A stretch of 64,000 bases of DNA from Gracilaria gracilis. Its lineage: Eukaryota; Rhodophyta; Florideophyceae; Gracilariales; Gracilariaceae. The DNA is taken from the NCBI GenBank assembly GCA_030374805.1, contig JARGSG010000024.1:434001-498000 (forward strand), in the 5' to 3' direction. Under the pieces are notes generated by a model, which worked only from the letters and a program-made list of their open reading frames with translations, searched no databases and was not told where the DNA came from. This document shows, one piece after another, positions 48,682 to 58,635 of this stretch. Numbering within the stretch: position 1 is the stretch's first letter; each line of letters opens with the position of its first letter. A program made the translations under genes and the position numbers.

Positions 48682-49040
48682 GCTTTTTAAACAAAAGGTG
48701 TTGTTGTTGTTGTTGTTTTTGGTGGTGGTAGCGAGCTTGTTTTGTGTGAATACAAATGATGGGGGTTTGGGTGATATCTAGATGTAGCTTAGATTGATAA
48801 ACAAGTTGGAAGCTTGAGCGCATTGTTTTTAGAAAGGGAGAGCAAAAACTTAAAATAGGATTGGAAACACATACCAAGGGTAGACACACACACACACAGC
48901 TGAAACAACGCGTCAGTGCATGGCACGCTTGGAGCGCGTCTGCTGCTGTCAAGTGTACCGCAACAGGCAGTTTGTTGTACGCCGTACGTACAGCCGCGGC
49001 TGGCGTAGATCGCAGCCACAACGCGTTCAAATTTGCGGCC
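48682..49040. other. left flank of the retroelement, with a TACCAAGGGTA site
   Basis: This is 3' sequence of the zinc-finger gene with a GTT run near 48700, one TACCAAGGGTA motif (48872 to 48882) and an ACAC run right after it. No gene is present. Confidence 0.5.
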
Positions 49041-49045
49041 CGGCG
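49041..49045. repeat. target-site duplication, left
   Basis: CGGCG immediately precedes the 5' LTR and is repeated at 55056 to 55060 after the 3' LTR. Confidence 0.85.
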
Positions 49046-49888
49046 TGTGGCACGTGTTTCCGTGCAGCGTGTGCGGTGCACGTGTTGGACACAAGTGTAA
49101 TTCTACAAGTTTCTCTACTTGGATATTTTATGGATATTTTAGTTTTCTACGCATGGTGCACGGGAGTGAACCGCATGGTCCTCGCCGGCTCCCCCTGTCT
49201 ACTTAAGCGCCACTGCCTCCGCGGTGAGTGGCAGAGACGGGGAATATGTTGCAGTAGTGACCAGCTCATTGGTTATCGAAAGTAGAAATGCGTTTAGAGT
49301 CTAGTTTTGGAGATTCAATTGCGTATAAAAGGGCCGAGTTGGTCGCCCCCTGACCAACTCAGGCCAGACCACTTCCCCTTTCTCGACGACCCCCCACCAT
49401 CCTTCACAGCAAACTCTGTCTTGCTCCCTTTTGTCGTTTCTCTCCCCCCTCTTCAGCCTTTTCTTCCCCCCTTGGCGGTTGGTCTCCCGCTTTCTCCCGA
49501 CGAGGGTCTGAATTGCAATACCCCTTGTTTGGGTCTGTCTTGTGCTCCAGCCTTAGAAGTGTCGTTCCCCGCAAGTGACCTACGTTCGGTCCTGCAAGAG
49601 GGAGCTTCTGCTTTTCTGTTGTCGTTTCGTGTCTGTTCCTGCCAGCACTAGACCTATAGTTTTGGTCGTGCTGTGGCTTCTACTTGCTACACGTCTCAGC
49701 TTCGTCGTTGCTACTTTGTGCACTTTGTGTGTTTACTACGGACTCTTGCCTACTATCGCTACGCAGCGTGTTGGGCTGGTACTCTCGAGAGCACGTTCTG
49801 TTGTGTCCCGTTCGCTTTGTGTTTGTGTCCCCCCGTCCCTGGGTTTGTCATCACCCACACCGTTTTTCATATCAAAATGGTGTTTTCA
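49046..49888 (+). repeat. 5' LTR (843 bp)
   Basis: It starts TGTGGCACGTG and ends GTGTTTTCA. A TATA box (GTATAAAAG, 49323 to 49331), with an ATTGG (inverted CCAAT) near 49269, marks the probable promoter. The downstream half is pyrimidine-rich. The last 12 bases contain the in-frame ATG of gag. Confidence 0.93.
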
Positions 49889-52800
49889 TGGTACTCTCGA
49901 GGAGGGAGTAACGCTATTCCTTCCTCTGGAGTTTCGTCTTTTGACGGTTCCAACGTCGATATCCGCAAGTTCTTCTTCTTCTACGAGAATGTTGCCTCCC
50001 GTGGAAAGACTGACGAAGAACGTGCAATTGAATTCCTAGGATTTCTCGAAGGAGAGGCCTTTGAGTTCTACTACGAACAGTTTTCGTCCGATGGTGTCCT
50101 CAACAATGCTGCATCCGACTATGCCGCCGTGAAGCGCGCGTTTTTGGATAAATTTGGCGTCGAGGAGGAGCCTGAGGGACATATTCGTCGCGCTGCATCC
50201 GCGCGTCTGGATTATGGGGACCTTCTCGGTTCCTTGAAGAAGATGGATGCAACTTTCGAGAAAGCCGGGTTCAATTCGAAAGCCCGGTTTGGTCTCCTCC
50301 GCCGTGCCGTCATGGAGTACGCCGACCTCGCACAATTCGTTGTGTTCCGCGGCTCTCACGACTACGAGTCACTGAAGGCACTGGTGAAGGACTTTGTGGT
50401 CGGTAGGAACGTGTTGGAGTCCCACGGGGCTCTTCATGTCCTGCCGGCGCCGAAGAAGGTTATGCAGAGGCCGAAACAGGGCGATCCGTCGCCTCCTCTG
50501 CAGAACAAGGTCGATCTTCTCGCGGAGCAGCTCTCCCAGCTTACACTGATGATGAAGAAGACGCAGGCCCCACCTCAGAGGAATGACGACGATCGCGAGC
50601 GCACTTGTGCATACTGTCGTCAACCAGGCCACTGGGCGACGCGCTGCAGTCTCAATCCGCACCGCAATACCCGTTGTGAACGTTGCGGAAAGATGGGTCA
50701 TGCAATCGCCACCTGCTGGTCTCGTGACCCCGCTTACGATCGCCGACCCCCCGTTGGAGCTCCTCGTAGTGAGTCGGCAGCCGAAGACCGTCTCAGACAG
50801 AGCAATAGTGGTGGCCAGCAGGCTGGGCAGCCAAGTCAAGTCTCCGTTGTGACTGAGGGCTATGATGCTGATGACGAGGTGGTGGCAGCCACGAAGCGCA
50901 CCGCCGAGGGCGTGGCTCTCCCGAAGCAGCAAAGAACCGCCGACCACATTGGCATTCATTCGTTGCTTAACCCGTCGCAGCCGGCTGTACGGAAGCAACT
51001 TGGCCGCTTCAGGCCAATAGGGGCCCCTAGCTCCTCTCAGAAGTCCCGGAAGCCGACAGCGAGGAAGTCTTCGAATCGCGCTAAGCTTCAAGAGCATTCT
51101 GGCAAGTACAACTTGCTGGAGGAGTTAGCCAACGCGCCAACTGGTCTCACTTTTGGTCAGCTGGTTCGTGGCGATGCTGATGATGCCAAGAAGGACATTC
51201 GCCGCATCTTGTCTGGAAAGGCATCCCCGCGTCGAGTAACGTTCGCCGAGACCTCCATGAAGGGAGCACGCCTTAAAGTGGTCCCAGTGAAGGTGTATGG
51301 GACTCCCGCACAGGCTCTTCTGGATTCCGGGGCAATCCCCAATCTCATGTCTTCTGAGCTGGCCGAGAGGCTTTCATTGAAGCCCAAGCCCACTGATCGT
51401 CAGATTCGCGTGGCGAACGGCGACGTCGCTCTGGTTCGCGGCACGCTCCGTGATGTTCCTGTCATTTTCGATTCTGTGAGAGTCCCGCTCGAATTTCTGG
51501 TCATCGAAAGGCCCCCATTTGACCTCATCATCGGCTTTCCCACCTTGGAGGCGATGCAAGCCTGCATCGATATCAGCACACAGGAGGTGAAGATGGTATA
51601 TGATGGCTCGCCAATCCTACTCGGACTAGATTACGAGCGCGCTGGGATCGACGAGTTTGTGCCAATTTCTGGCACAGATAGTGAGGACTTTACATCAGAT
51701 TCCGATGAAGAGAGGTATGAGTTCCCCTCCGAAGGAGATAGTCTGTTCGCCTCAATTGAAGAGGACGAGGTTTTCTTCGATGGACACGCTTTGGGCCCAG
51801 AGGTCACCCTCGTCACGTTGGAAGGTGATCGCCCGACAATGAACCCAGATGGGTCTCACGACTCTGATCATGACAATCAAGAAGAGCAAGTCGGTGACAC
51901 TAGTCAAGATCCCGAGTCCCGGGCCGCGGAGCTGGTTGGTTTGCGTCAGGTTGGTGCTCGTGCTCCGCCTTCGCCACCCTTGACAACCGACGAACGGGCC
52001 CTGGAGCAATTGCGTGATCTCGCTATCAACGACAACAGGCGCTACGAGGACGCAGAAGCCACAGAAGATGAAGATGAGTCCGATGAAGAAGATGAAGATG
52101 AAGGTGAAGATGAAGATGAAGATGAAGATGAAGATGATGATGATGAAGATACCGAAGACGAAGTTGGTGAGGTTAACCCAGCCTTGCACGTGCCGTTTGA
52201 GCCACACCCGGTTGTGTTCGAAGACCCTGGTCTAACAGTCCCGATCCGCGACGAGGTTCTTCTTCTCCCACGCCGAGATGAGGAGGAGCCAGATCGCCAA
52301 GACGTTCTCTACATCAAGGTCAAAAGGCGTCACTTAGGTCACCCCGGTGCCCCCTTTCCTTCGGTCACGACGGACAGTTTGCCTTTCGGGGCTGAAGGTG
52401 AGCTCCTCCAGGATGATTTTGGGGGCATGAACATCTACTTCCCCCAGAATCAGATATCGGCCCCAGTCGAGTACCACATCCCAGGAGGAAATGGTGCTTC
52501 CAGCGGTTCCCGAGACTTCAATGGAGTTCAGAACGGTTTTCAGACTTCCGAGGACGGCCCTGCTTCACCCGGTCAAGGACGGAACGGAAGAGAAACCCCT
52601 GCAGTGCCCCATGGTCTTGTGCTTGCCTCTGAGAGTGATGTCTGCGTAGCACACGAAGTGGAGTACTTTCTTCAGGACACCATTGCCAGTGATGAACATG
52701 GGCGCGCCTTTGATCGCCGAGACTTCCCCCCAGACACCGACCAGAAGCAGGTCATTCTTGATCGTTTGTCGCATCTCCCCGGGACGGTTCAGCAGAAGCT

Positions 52801-53725
52801 TTTCTCAGTTCTCTGTGCCACAGACATTGTGGCATGGTCCCTCTATGACCTCCGGCCTTCTGGTGTGCCCGTCTTGCACGACTTCGAGATTACCGACAAT
52901 ACTCCAATCCGATCACGTCTCCGTCGACTCCCACCAAAGCATGACGAGGTGGTCCGAAAGGAGGTTCACAAGATGCTCGCTGCTGGGATCGTGCGTCCAT
53001 GCTCGTCCGCCTGGTCCTTCCCCGTTGTCATCGCCACGAAGAAGGATGGAAAGCCAAGGTTCTGCGTCGACTACAGAGCCTTGAATCAGATCATGAAACC
53101 AGATCGTTGGCCACTCCCCCACATGGATCAGATCTTCGATGACCTTGGCGGTTGTTCGTTCTTCACGACGCTGGATTTGTTCTCTGGATACTGGCAGATC
53201 GGCATGTCGCCCCGTTGCAAAGAGATGACCACTTTCGTCTGTCGGCAAGGGACCTTCCAGTTTGAGGTCATGCCCTTTGGCCTGATGAATGCCCCATCGA
53301 CTTTCCAAAGGTTGATGGACTCCATTCTCGGTCGCATTGCCTTTGCACGTGTGTACATTGACGATGTGGTCATATTCTCGAAGACCATGGAGGAGCATGT
53401 CCACCACGTGTCGGAAGTGCTGAAGCTCATCACCTCGCATGGGCTGAAGCTGAAGATCAGCAAGTGCGACTTCGCTCAGCCCAAGATTCACCTTCTGGGG
53501 CACGTCATCGAGGCTAGTGGAGTGTCCGTGGACATGAAGAAGATTGAAGCGATTCAGGATGCCCCTCTACCTTCGACGACCACTGAGCTTAGGAGTTTCC
53601 TGGGCCTTGCGAGCTACTACAGGCGTTTCATCAAAGGGTTTTCACAGACCTCCGCGCCCCTTCACGCCGCCACCACAGGCAAGAAGAGGCTGGAGTTCAC
53701 CCCCCGAGATGAGAGAAGCGTTTGA
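49877..53725 (+). CDS. gag-pol polyprotein: Gag, zinc knuckles, protease, RT
   Basis: This 1282-residue frame starts at an ATG inside the LTR end. Gag occupies roughly residues 1 to 290, with two CX2CX4HX4C zinc knuckles (CAYCRQPGHWATRC and CERCGKMGHAIATC, about 243 to 281). An aspartic protease follows with LLDSGAIPNLMSS (about 481). An unusual acidic linker of repeated Asp/Glu (GATGAA repeat, about 52072 to 52150) precedes the RT. The RT shows FCVDYRALNQ, LDLFSGYWQI, FGLMNAPSTFQRLM, the catalytic YIDD (about 1159) and LGHVIEASGV. The frame stops at 53725, soon after the RT, because of a run of six C at about 53699 to 53705; RNase H continues in the +1 frame. Gag and Pol are fused without a frameshift. 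Confidence 0.9.
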   Translation: MVFSWYSRGGSNAIPSSGVSSFDGSNVDIRKFFFFYENVASRGKTDEERAIEFLGFLEGEAFEFYYEQFSSDGVLNNAASDYAAVKRAFLDKFGVEEEPEGHIRRAASARLDYGDLLGSLKKMDATFEKAGFNSKARFGLLRRAVMEYADLAQFVVFRGSHDYESLKALVKDFVVGRNVLESHGALHVLPAPKKVMQRPKQGDPSPPLQNKVDLLAEQLSQLTLMMKKTQAPPQRNDDDRERTCAYCRQPGHWATRCSLNPHRNTRCERCGKMGHAIATCWSRDPAYDRRPPVGAPRSESAAEDRLRQSNSGGQQAGQPSQVSVVTEGYDADDEVVAATKRTAEGVALPKQQRTADHIGIHSLLNPSQPAVRKQLGRFRPIGAPSSSQKSRKPTARKSSNRAKLQEHSGKYNLLEELANAPTGLTFGQLVRGDADDAKKDIRRILSGKASPRRVTFAETSMKGARLKVVPVKVYGTPAQALLDSGAIPNLMSSELAERLSLKPKPTDRQIRVANGDVALVRGTLRDVPVIFDSVRVPLEFLVIERPPFDLIIGFPTLEAMQACIDISTQEVKMVYDGSPILLGLDYERAGIDEFVPISGTDSEDFTSDSDEERYEFPSEGDSLFASIEEDEVFFDGHALGPEVTLVTLEGDRPTMNPDGSHDSDHDNQEEQVGDTSQDPESRAAELVGLRQVGARAPPSPPLTTDERALEQLRDLAINDNRRYEDAEATEDEDESDEEDEDEGEDEDEDEDEDDDDEDTEDEVGEVNPALHVPFEPHPVVFEDPGLTVPIRDEVLLLPRRDEEEPDRQDVLYIKVKRRHLGHPGAPFPSVTTDSLPFGAEGELLQDDFGGMNIYFPQNQISAPVEYHIPGGNGASSGSRDFNGVQNGFQTSEDGPASPGQGRNGRETPAVPHGLVLASESDVCVAHEVEYFLQDTIASDEHGRAFDRRDFPPDTDQKQVILDRLSHLPGTVQQKLFSVLCATDIVAWSLYDLRPSGVPVLHDFEITDNTPIRSRLRRLPPKHDEVVRKEVHKMLAAGIVRPCSSAWSFPVVIATKKDGKPRFCVDYRALNQIMKPDRWPLPHMDQIFDDLGGCSFFTTLDLFSGYWQIGMSPRCKEMTTFVCRQGTFQFEVMPFGLMNAPSTFQRLMDSILGRIAFARVYIDDVVIFSKTMEEHVHHVSEVLKLITSHGLKLKISKCDFAQPKIHLLGHVIEASGVSVDMKKIEAIQDAPLPSTTTELRSFLGLASYYRRFIKGFSQTSAPLHAATTGKKRLEFTPRDERSV
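49889..49908 (+). other. candidate primer-binding site
   Basis: TGGTACTCTCGAGGAGGGAG begins directly after the LTR. TGG is the complement of a tRNA CCA end, so this is the expected place and form of a tRNA primer site; the tRNA was not identified. Its first 13 bases also occur inside the LTR at 49777 to 49789. Confidence 0.5.
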
Positions 53726-54146
53726 GGAGTTGAAGAGGAAGCTTGTTTCCCCCCCGGTTCTCGCTTTCCCGGACTTTGATGCCTCTTTTCGTGTCGAGAC
53801 AGATGCCTCCACCCGGTCTTTGGGGGCTGTCCTGACTCAAAAGAAGGAGGATGGAATGTTCCACCCGGTTCAGTACGCAAGCAGAACTATGAACAAGTCT
53901 GAGCAGAACTACTCGGTATGCGAGAAGGAGGCCTTGGCAGTCGTTTTTGCCCTGAAGAAGTTTCGCATCTACCTTCTTGGATCGAAGCCATTCCAGTTGG
54001 TGACCGATCATCAGGCCCTGAGGTATCGCTTCCAGAAGAAGGACGTACGTGGACGCCACACCCGTTGGTTGGATCTTTTCGCCTTGTACGAATTCGAGAT
54101 CCTGTACTGTTCTGGGACTGGCGTTTTTGACACATCCGTGAAGTAA
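53703..54146 (+). pseudogene. out-of-frame RNase H fragment of the gypsy pol gene
   Basis: In the frame shifted by +1 from gag-pol, the sequence continues as a Ty3/gypsy RNase H. It shows MREAFEELKRKLVSPPVLAFPDF, VETDASTRSLGAVLTQ, YASRTMNKSEQNYSVCEKEALAVVFALKKFR and LVTDHQALRY, then LFALYEFEILY. It then ends abruptly (CSGTGVFDTSVK, stop) where the connection to integrase should follow. No HHCC or DDE integrase motifs are found in any frame before the 3' LTR. Confidence 0.85.
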
Positions 54147-54212
54147 CTAGGACATGTCCCCGTTTCCCTTTTTCTTGGTCGCTCGGTGTTGCTCCCGCTG
54201 GGTTTGGGAGTG

Positions 54213-55055
54213 TGTGGCACGTGTTTCCGTGCAGCGTGTGCGGTGCACGTGTTGGACACAAGTGTAATTCTACAAGTTTCTCTACTTGGATATTTTATGG
54301 ATATTTTAGTTTTCTACGCATGGTGCACGGGAGTGAACCGCATGGTCCTCGCCGGCTCCCCCTGTCTACTTAAGCGCCACTGCCTCCGCGGTGAGTGGCA
54401 GAGACGGGGAATATGTTGCAGTAGTGACCAGCTCATTGGTTATCGAAAGTAGAAATGCGTTTAGAGTCTAGTTTTGGAGATTCAATTGCGTATAAAAGGG
54501 CCGAGTTGGTCGCCCCCTGACCAACTCAGGCCAGACCACTTCCCCTTTCTCGACGACCCCCCACCATCCTTCACAGCAAACTCTGTCTTGCTCCCTTTTG
54601 TCGTTTCTCTCCCCCCTCTTCAGCCTTTTCTTCCCCCCTTGGCGGTTGGTCTCCCGCTCTCTCCCGACGAGGGTCTGAATTGCAATACCCCTTGTTTGGG
54701 TCTGTCTTGTGCTCCAGCCTTAGAAGTGTCGTTCCCCGCAAGTGACCTACGTTCGGTCCTGCAAGAGGGAGCTTCTGCTTTTCTGTTGTCGTTTCGTGTC
54801 TGTTCCTGCCAGCACTAGACCTATAGTTTTGGTCGTGCTGTGGCTTCTACTTGCTACACGTCTCAGCTTCGTCGTTGCTACTTTGTGCACTTTGTGTGTT
54901 TACTACGGACTCTTGCCTACTATCGCTACGCAGCGTGTTGGGCTGGTACTCTCGAGAGCACGTTCTGTTGTGTCCCGTTCGCTTTGTGTTTGTGTCCCCC
55001 CGTCCCTGGGTTTGTCATCACCCACACCGTTTTTCATATCAAAATGGTGTTTTCA
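54213..55055 (+). repeat. 3' LTR (843 bp)
   Basis: It is identical in length to the 5' LTR, with one visible substitution (54659). The preceding bases (GGGTTTGGGAGTG) are a weak polypurine tract. The internal deletion ends close to it. Confidence 0.93.
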
Positions 55056-55060
55056 CGGCG
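55056..55060. repeat. target-site duplication, right
   Basis: CGGCG directly after the 3' LTR matches the left duplication. Confidence 0.85.
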
Positions 55061-56741
55061 CATACACCAAATTTGAAACCAGAGCGCAACGCGCCGCCGC
55101 GTTGGGACCGCATGAGGTGAGCGTATCTACCAAGCGCTGTGACGCGCGCGTGCAAGCAGCGGCCGCGCGCCAAAACGTGACGCTTATAGATACACGGCCA
55201 CCAACGGCTAGATAGCGCACGCACGCACGCCGCTTTCGCTTCCACGCGCGCCGTTTCTGCCGCTTGACGCCGCGCCACGCCGCGCCACGCCGCGCCACGC
55301 GAAGCAGCCGCAGCGCCTGTTTTCACTGCGTGGCAGCAGCCTGCTGCGCGTGGCACGCGTCACTGGCTGACGTCTTCGCGCACGCACCACTGTATGCGGC
55401 GCGTTGACAACTGACATATGCGACGCGCGCGGCGCGATACGAAACAGCAAACGCGCGCGTGCAGTTCGATTTGATTTTGCTCTTCGTTGCTTTTTCTTCT
55501 TTTTCATTACTGCTGGCGCGCTCGTCACACTTGTGCTCGCCGCTGTGACAGCGGCCAAGCGGCTGCTTTTCGTGCACTACTGCGGCTTCGGCGCGCTTGC
55601 AGCATCGCCGCTCTCGTGCTCTCTGCGCTTGGCGCGCGGGAAGCGCAACGCCACTCACGCGCGCAATCGCTTGTTTAATCATTGTTTCTTTCGCTTTCAC
55701 CGTCAGTGCAAGCTGCCTGTCAGTTTTGCTGTCTAGCTTGTGGCCCTCTTGAGTTGCATCTTCTGCCAAATATTGCATCGCTGATAAGCTACAGTCAACC
55801 TGCTAAAATTGCGCTTTTCGTTATTTCTATATTCTCCTTTTCTGCTGCCCCGTTTAGCCTCATCATCATCATGTACCAAGGTGGCACTGTGTCGCGCCGC
55901 TACTGTACAAACTAAGTTTGGCCCACACAACCTGCCTAAAAGAGAGCTTTTTTTTTACGCGCTCATCCACTCCTTTTCATGCAAAAGGTACCCTTCCGAC
56001 CAACATTGTCCTTTTTCATTTCAACCACCACTTTATGAACAACCATCACCTCTCATTTGCTGCACACGCCCTGATTTAGCGATGAAACACACTTCGTTCT
56101 TGCCAGCACATTTCTCTGCAACGTTCACAGCGCGAGCAAATGAAAGTTTCCGTACTGCTGGGTGAAGAGCACACCCACCAAAACCTTCGTACAGCGCAAA
56201 TTCCAACTGTCTTGCTACATTGCTTTCATGGTCACCATCACCGTCATGCTGCTTATGCCTGTGCCTGCGATTCAACCATGATTTTGGTCATTATCGTGCC
56301 AAACCTCTCGCCTTCATACCCTCAAGTTGGTGGCTTGGTGCAGAAAGTGGAGAACAAACAACCTCATCATCACTGCCGGATGGTTTCCAACTGTCCCAAC
56401 CACCAGAGAGCTTCGTGCACATGCTCTGGGAAAGCCGCCTAACTTTTTTTCGACAAAATGAGCAATTCCCAGCTTCAGATTTAAAACCCGCCGATCAGCT
56501 CTAGAAAAACGCAGTTTAGATCCCGCCGCAGCTCGGATCACCGTCGCCACCTGTACGCCTCCCATTGGCCTCGGCGCCGGCCGCCGTCGACATGCTCAAC
56601 TTGGCGCTTGGCGCCCGAACGCCGCGTCAAGCAAAACTGGCGCCCCCGAACTCAACCACCGTCGTTCGCCAGTTGCGCCTGCGAATCGCGTCTTCCACAT
56701 CGCCCGTCCGCGTAGTTCAAAGCGTGTAGCGCACAGCCAAC
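55061..56741. promoter_or_regulatory. 1.7-kb region upstream of RPS23, CpG-rich at its left
   Basis: No gene is supported. The first 400 bases are CpG-rich and include tandem CGCGCCACGC units near 55268 and the third GTTGACAACTGAC site (55403 to 55415). The rest is T-rich then mixed sequence. The right end should hold the RPS23 promoter and leader. Confidence 0.45.
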
Positions 56742-57179
56742 ATGGGAAACGGAAAGCCGGCGGGAATGCGCTGCGCGCGCAAGCTGCGCACCCATCGTCG
56801 TGAGCAGAAGTGGCACAACAAGAGGTACTCCCGCAAGCATTCAGCCACAGCCCTCAAGGCCAATCCGTTTGGCGGAGCCTCCCACGCCAAGGGTATCGTG
56901 CTCGAGAGAATCGGTATCGAGGCCAAACAACCAAACTCCGCCATTCGAAAATCGTGCCGTGTGCAGTTGATTAAGAATGGAAAGAAGATCGCCGCCTTTG
57001 TGCCTGGTGATGGTTGTCTTAACTTTGTCGAGGAAAATGATGAGGTTCTCATTTCTGGTTTCGGTCGAAGTGGTCACTCTGTTGGTGATTTGCCTGGTGT
57101 CCGCTTCAAGGTTGTCAAGGTGGCCGGTGTGTCTCTCCTTGCTCTCTTCCGAAACAAGAAGGAAAAGCCACGAACTTAA
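56742..57179 (+). CDS. RPS23: 40S ribosomal protein S23 (uS12)
   Basis: This 145-residue uS12 protein is complete and normal in length, from [33 protein letters not shown] to [15 protein letters not shown]. The decoding-site loop [21 protein letters not shown], which contains the proline that is hydroxylated in other eukaryotes, is intact. It sits at the A-site of the small subunit and controls translational accuracy. The gene is intronless, and its 3' UTR contains a stable hairpin region and AATAAA at 57446. Confidence 0.97.
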   Translation: MGNGKPAGMRCARKLRTHRREQKWHNKRYSRKHSATALKANPFGGASHAKGIVLERIGIEAKQPNSAIRKSCRVQLIKNGKKIAAFVPGDGCLNFVEENDEVLISGFGRSGHSVGDLPGVRFKVVKVAGVSLLALFRNKKEKPRT

Positions 57180-58014
57180 GCTCCGTATAGTCCAAAATCG
57201 ATTTGAACTTAACTTTCGAGCAAGGTGATTGTCGGATATGAGTTTCGTTGCTTCTCGATCAGCATTCATTAATAGTTTCCTGATGTGGCCCCACAGCGAT
57301 TAATGCCGCTTCGGAAAGCGGCGATGCTTAGTTATTAGTCAAGTGCAGATCCCTGCCGCACGAGCACCGGGTCTGTTGCCTGCGAAAGCTAAGTCGTTGC
57401 GCGTGTCGTGAGCTGGATGTGTGATACAGCCATGTTCATTCATCAAATAAATATCACCTTGTTCTGACGTATCAGTTCACTTGCGCCACCTACGATCCGG
57501 TATTTTCCGTGTTGGTCATCTCTTCACTCTGCCCCCTATGCCGATATGATCTCCTTTGTATTGAATCAGGTACATCTGCCCGTTTTTTGACTCGACGCGG
57601 GCTTCGTGGTTTTGGACGACCGCAATACCAATCTCATTTAACAGAAGATGTCGTCTTTTTTGCTTCGTCAAGTCGTGTCTCTGGTCTGCTGATGAATTTG
57701 CACACAACGAAAGACTTGGTATAACATCATGATGCATGCTGTTATCATCTTCCGCACAGTTCTTGATCTACAGCTCGTGTGAGCTACGGCGCATGGTTTC
57801 ATAGAATGCGACGAACCTGAAATTTGTTTAGTGCGAGCCTGCATCCCGTCCGATGCGCTGATGATGACTAGTAGGAATAGAAACAAACTACGTCGTGGCT
57901 CAAGTACAGGAAGATTTATATGTGGATGAGTACCAAGTATCGCAAACACACAGCTGAGACAAATGGCTTCGTAAAAGTTTACTCGATCCGCTCTGCATTC
58001 CTCTAGCAAGTAAC
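57180..58014. other. convergent intergenic region RPS23 / RPL6, with structured 3' UTR
   Basis: The RPS23 polyadenylation signal AATAAA lies at 57446 to 57451. Before it, 57290 to 57430 can fold (see the separate entry). The rest, 57460 to 58014, shows no gene I can support. Confidence 0.5.
57290..57430 (+). ncRNA. candidate structured RNA in the RPS23 3' UTR
   Basis: A perfect 7-bp stem, GCCGCTT / AAGCGGC with a CGGA loop (57307 to 57324), is followed by a second stem, CAGATCCC / GGGTCTG (about 57347 to 57376). An outer CTTAG / CTAAG pair encloses the second, and ACA occurs shortly after. A two-hairpin box H/ACA-like snoRNA or a regulatory 3' UTR element is possible. Nothing else supports it. 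Confidence 0.25.
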
Positions 58015-58635
58015 CTAGAAGTTCATTTCATGTGGGAACATGCCCCTCTTCAGCGTGAATCTGTTTTTGAGGTAGCTAGTCATCATGGGCTCTTTCTCAA
58101 TGATAGGGAGCAGTACTTGATCAACAACCTTCTGATCCGCAATCCTCTCTTCTGTCGGAGAATACCTGGGCTCTGCCTCATCAGTCTCCATGACATCAGC
58201 CTTGCTCTTCGCTTTCACACGCTTGAAGTAGGCATCATCAAACTTGGAAATATCAACAGCACTAATATCAAGAGCAGTGCTGGTGGCAATAACATAGGCT
58301 TGATCGACACGGCGAAGAGGGATTCGATTGACGGAGTACGGGCCGGTGACAAGAAGCTTACCTGATGGCAGCTGTCCCAAGCAAATGACGCGGCTTCCAC
58401 GAAGGCGACCGGCCAACATGATGACCACTGTGCCCGGTGAGATGGACGAGCGCAATTTAGCCGGCTTATGAACATGCTTGCGGCTGGGAACCGGCTTCTT
58501 GACGTCATCTGCTGGGTACCATTTGGGACCCTTGTTGACAATAACCGTTCGTTCGCCGCCGTTCTTTTCGCCACCAATCTTCTTTATAACAGTTTCAAGA
58601 ACTGGCTTGGTTGGCTGCAAACGGTTTAACACCAT
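58015..58635 (-). CDS. RPL6: 60S ribosomal protein L6 (eL6)
   Basis: This encodes about 206 residues. The eL6 core is clear: KWYPADDVKKPVPSRK, AKLRSSISPGTVVIMLAGRLRGSRVICLGQLPSGKLLVTGPYSVNRIPLRRVDQAYVIATST, VDISKFDDAYFKR and the C-terminus YLKNRFTLKRGMFPHEMNF. The first ATG in frame is 58635. However, a perfect TACTAAC (58657 to 58663, minus strand) followed by TTTGCAG at 58615 suggests an intron ends just inside this start, in which case the true N-terminus is a short exon further upstream. eL6 is a large-subunit surface protein. Confidence 0.9.
   Translation of the reverse strand: MVLNRLQPTKPVLETVIKKIGGEKNGGERTVIVNKGPKWYPADDVKKPVPSRKHVHKPAKLRSSISPGTVVIMLAGRLRGSRVICLGQLPSGKLLVTGPYSVNRIPLRRVDQAYVIATSTALDISAVDISKFDDAYFKRVKAKSKADVMETDEAEPRYSPTEERIADQKVVDQVLLPIIEKEPMMTSYLKNRFTLKRGMFPHEMNF

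Larger units (their letters stand above)
49046..55055 (+). mobile_element. Ty3/gypsy LTR retrotransposon, integrase-less, recent insertion
   Basis: This 6010-bp element has 843-bp LTRs that begin TG and end CA and differ at only one position that I can find (T at 49492, C at 54659). A 5-bp CGGCG duplication flanks it. The gene order gag, protease, reverse transcriptase, RNase H is Ty3/gypsy-like. The integrase is wholly absent: only 66 bases separate the end of the RNase H frame (54146) from the 3' LTR. Near-identical LTRs show the insertion is young, so the deletion either existed in the parent copy, which would then have moved with integrase supplied in trans, or happened after insertion. 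Confidence 0.93.

Noticed and set aside
46349-48731. Several long open frames (up to 365 codons) in the CpG-rich block
   Set aside because: They are Arg/Ala-rich in all frames on both strands, which follows from extreme GC content and scarce stop codons. None shows a domain except the zinc-finger frame at 48007-48681.
53695-53730. Programmed ribosomal frameshift in the gypsy pol gene
   Set aside because: Programmed shifts in this class sit between gag and pol, not between RT and RNase H, and no slippery heptamer plus structure is evident; a homopolymer indel is simpler.
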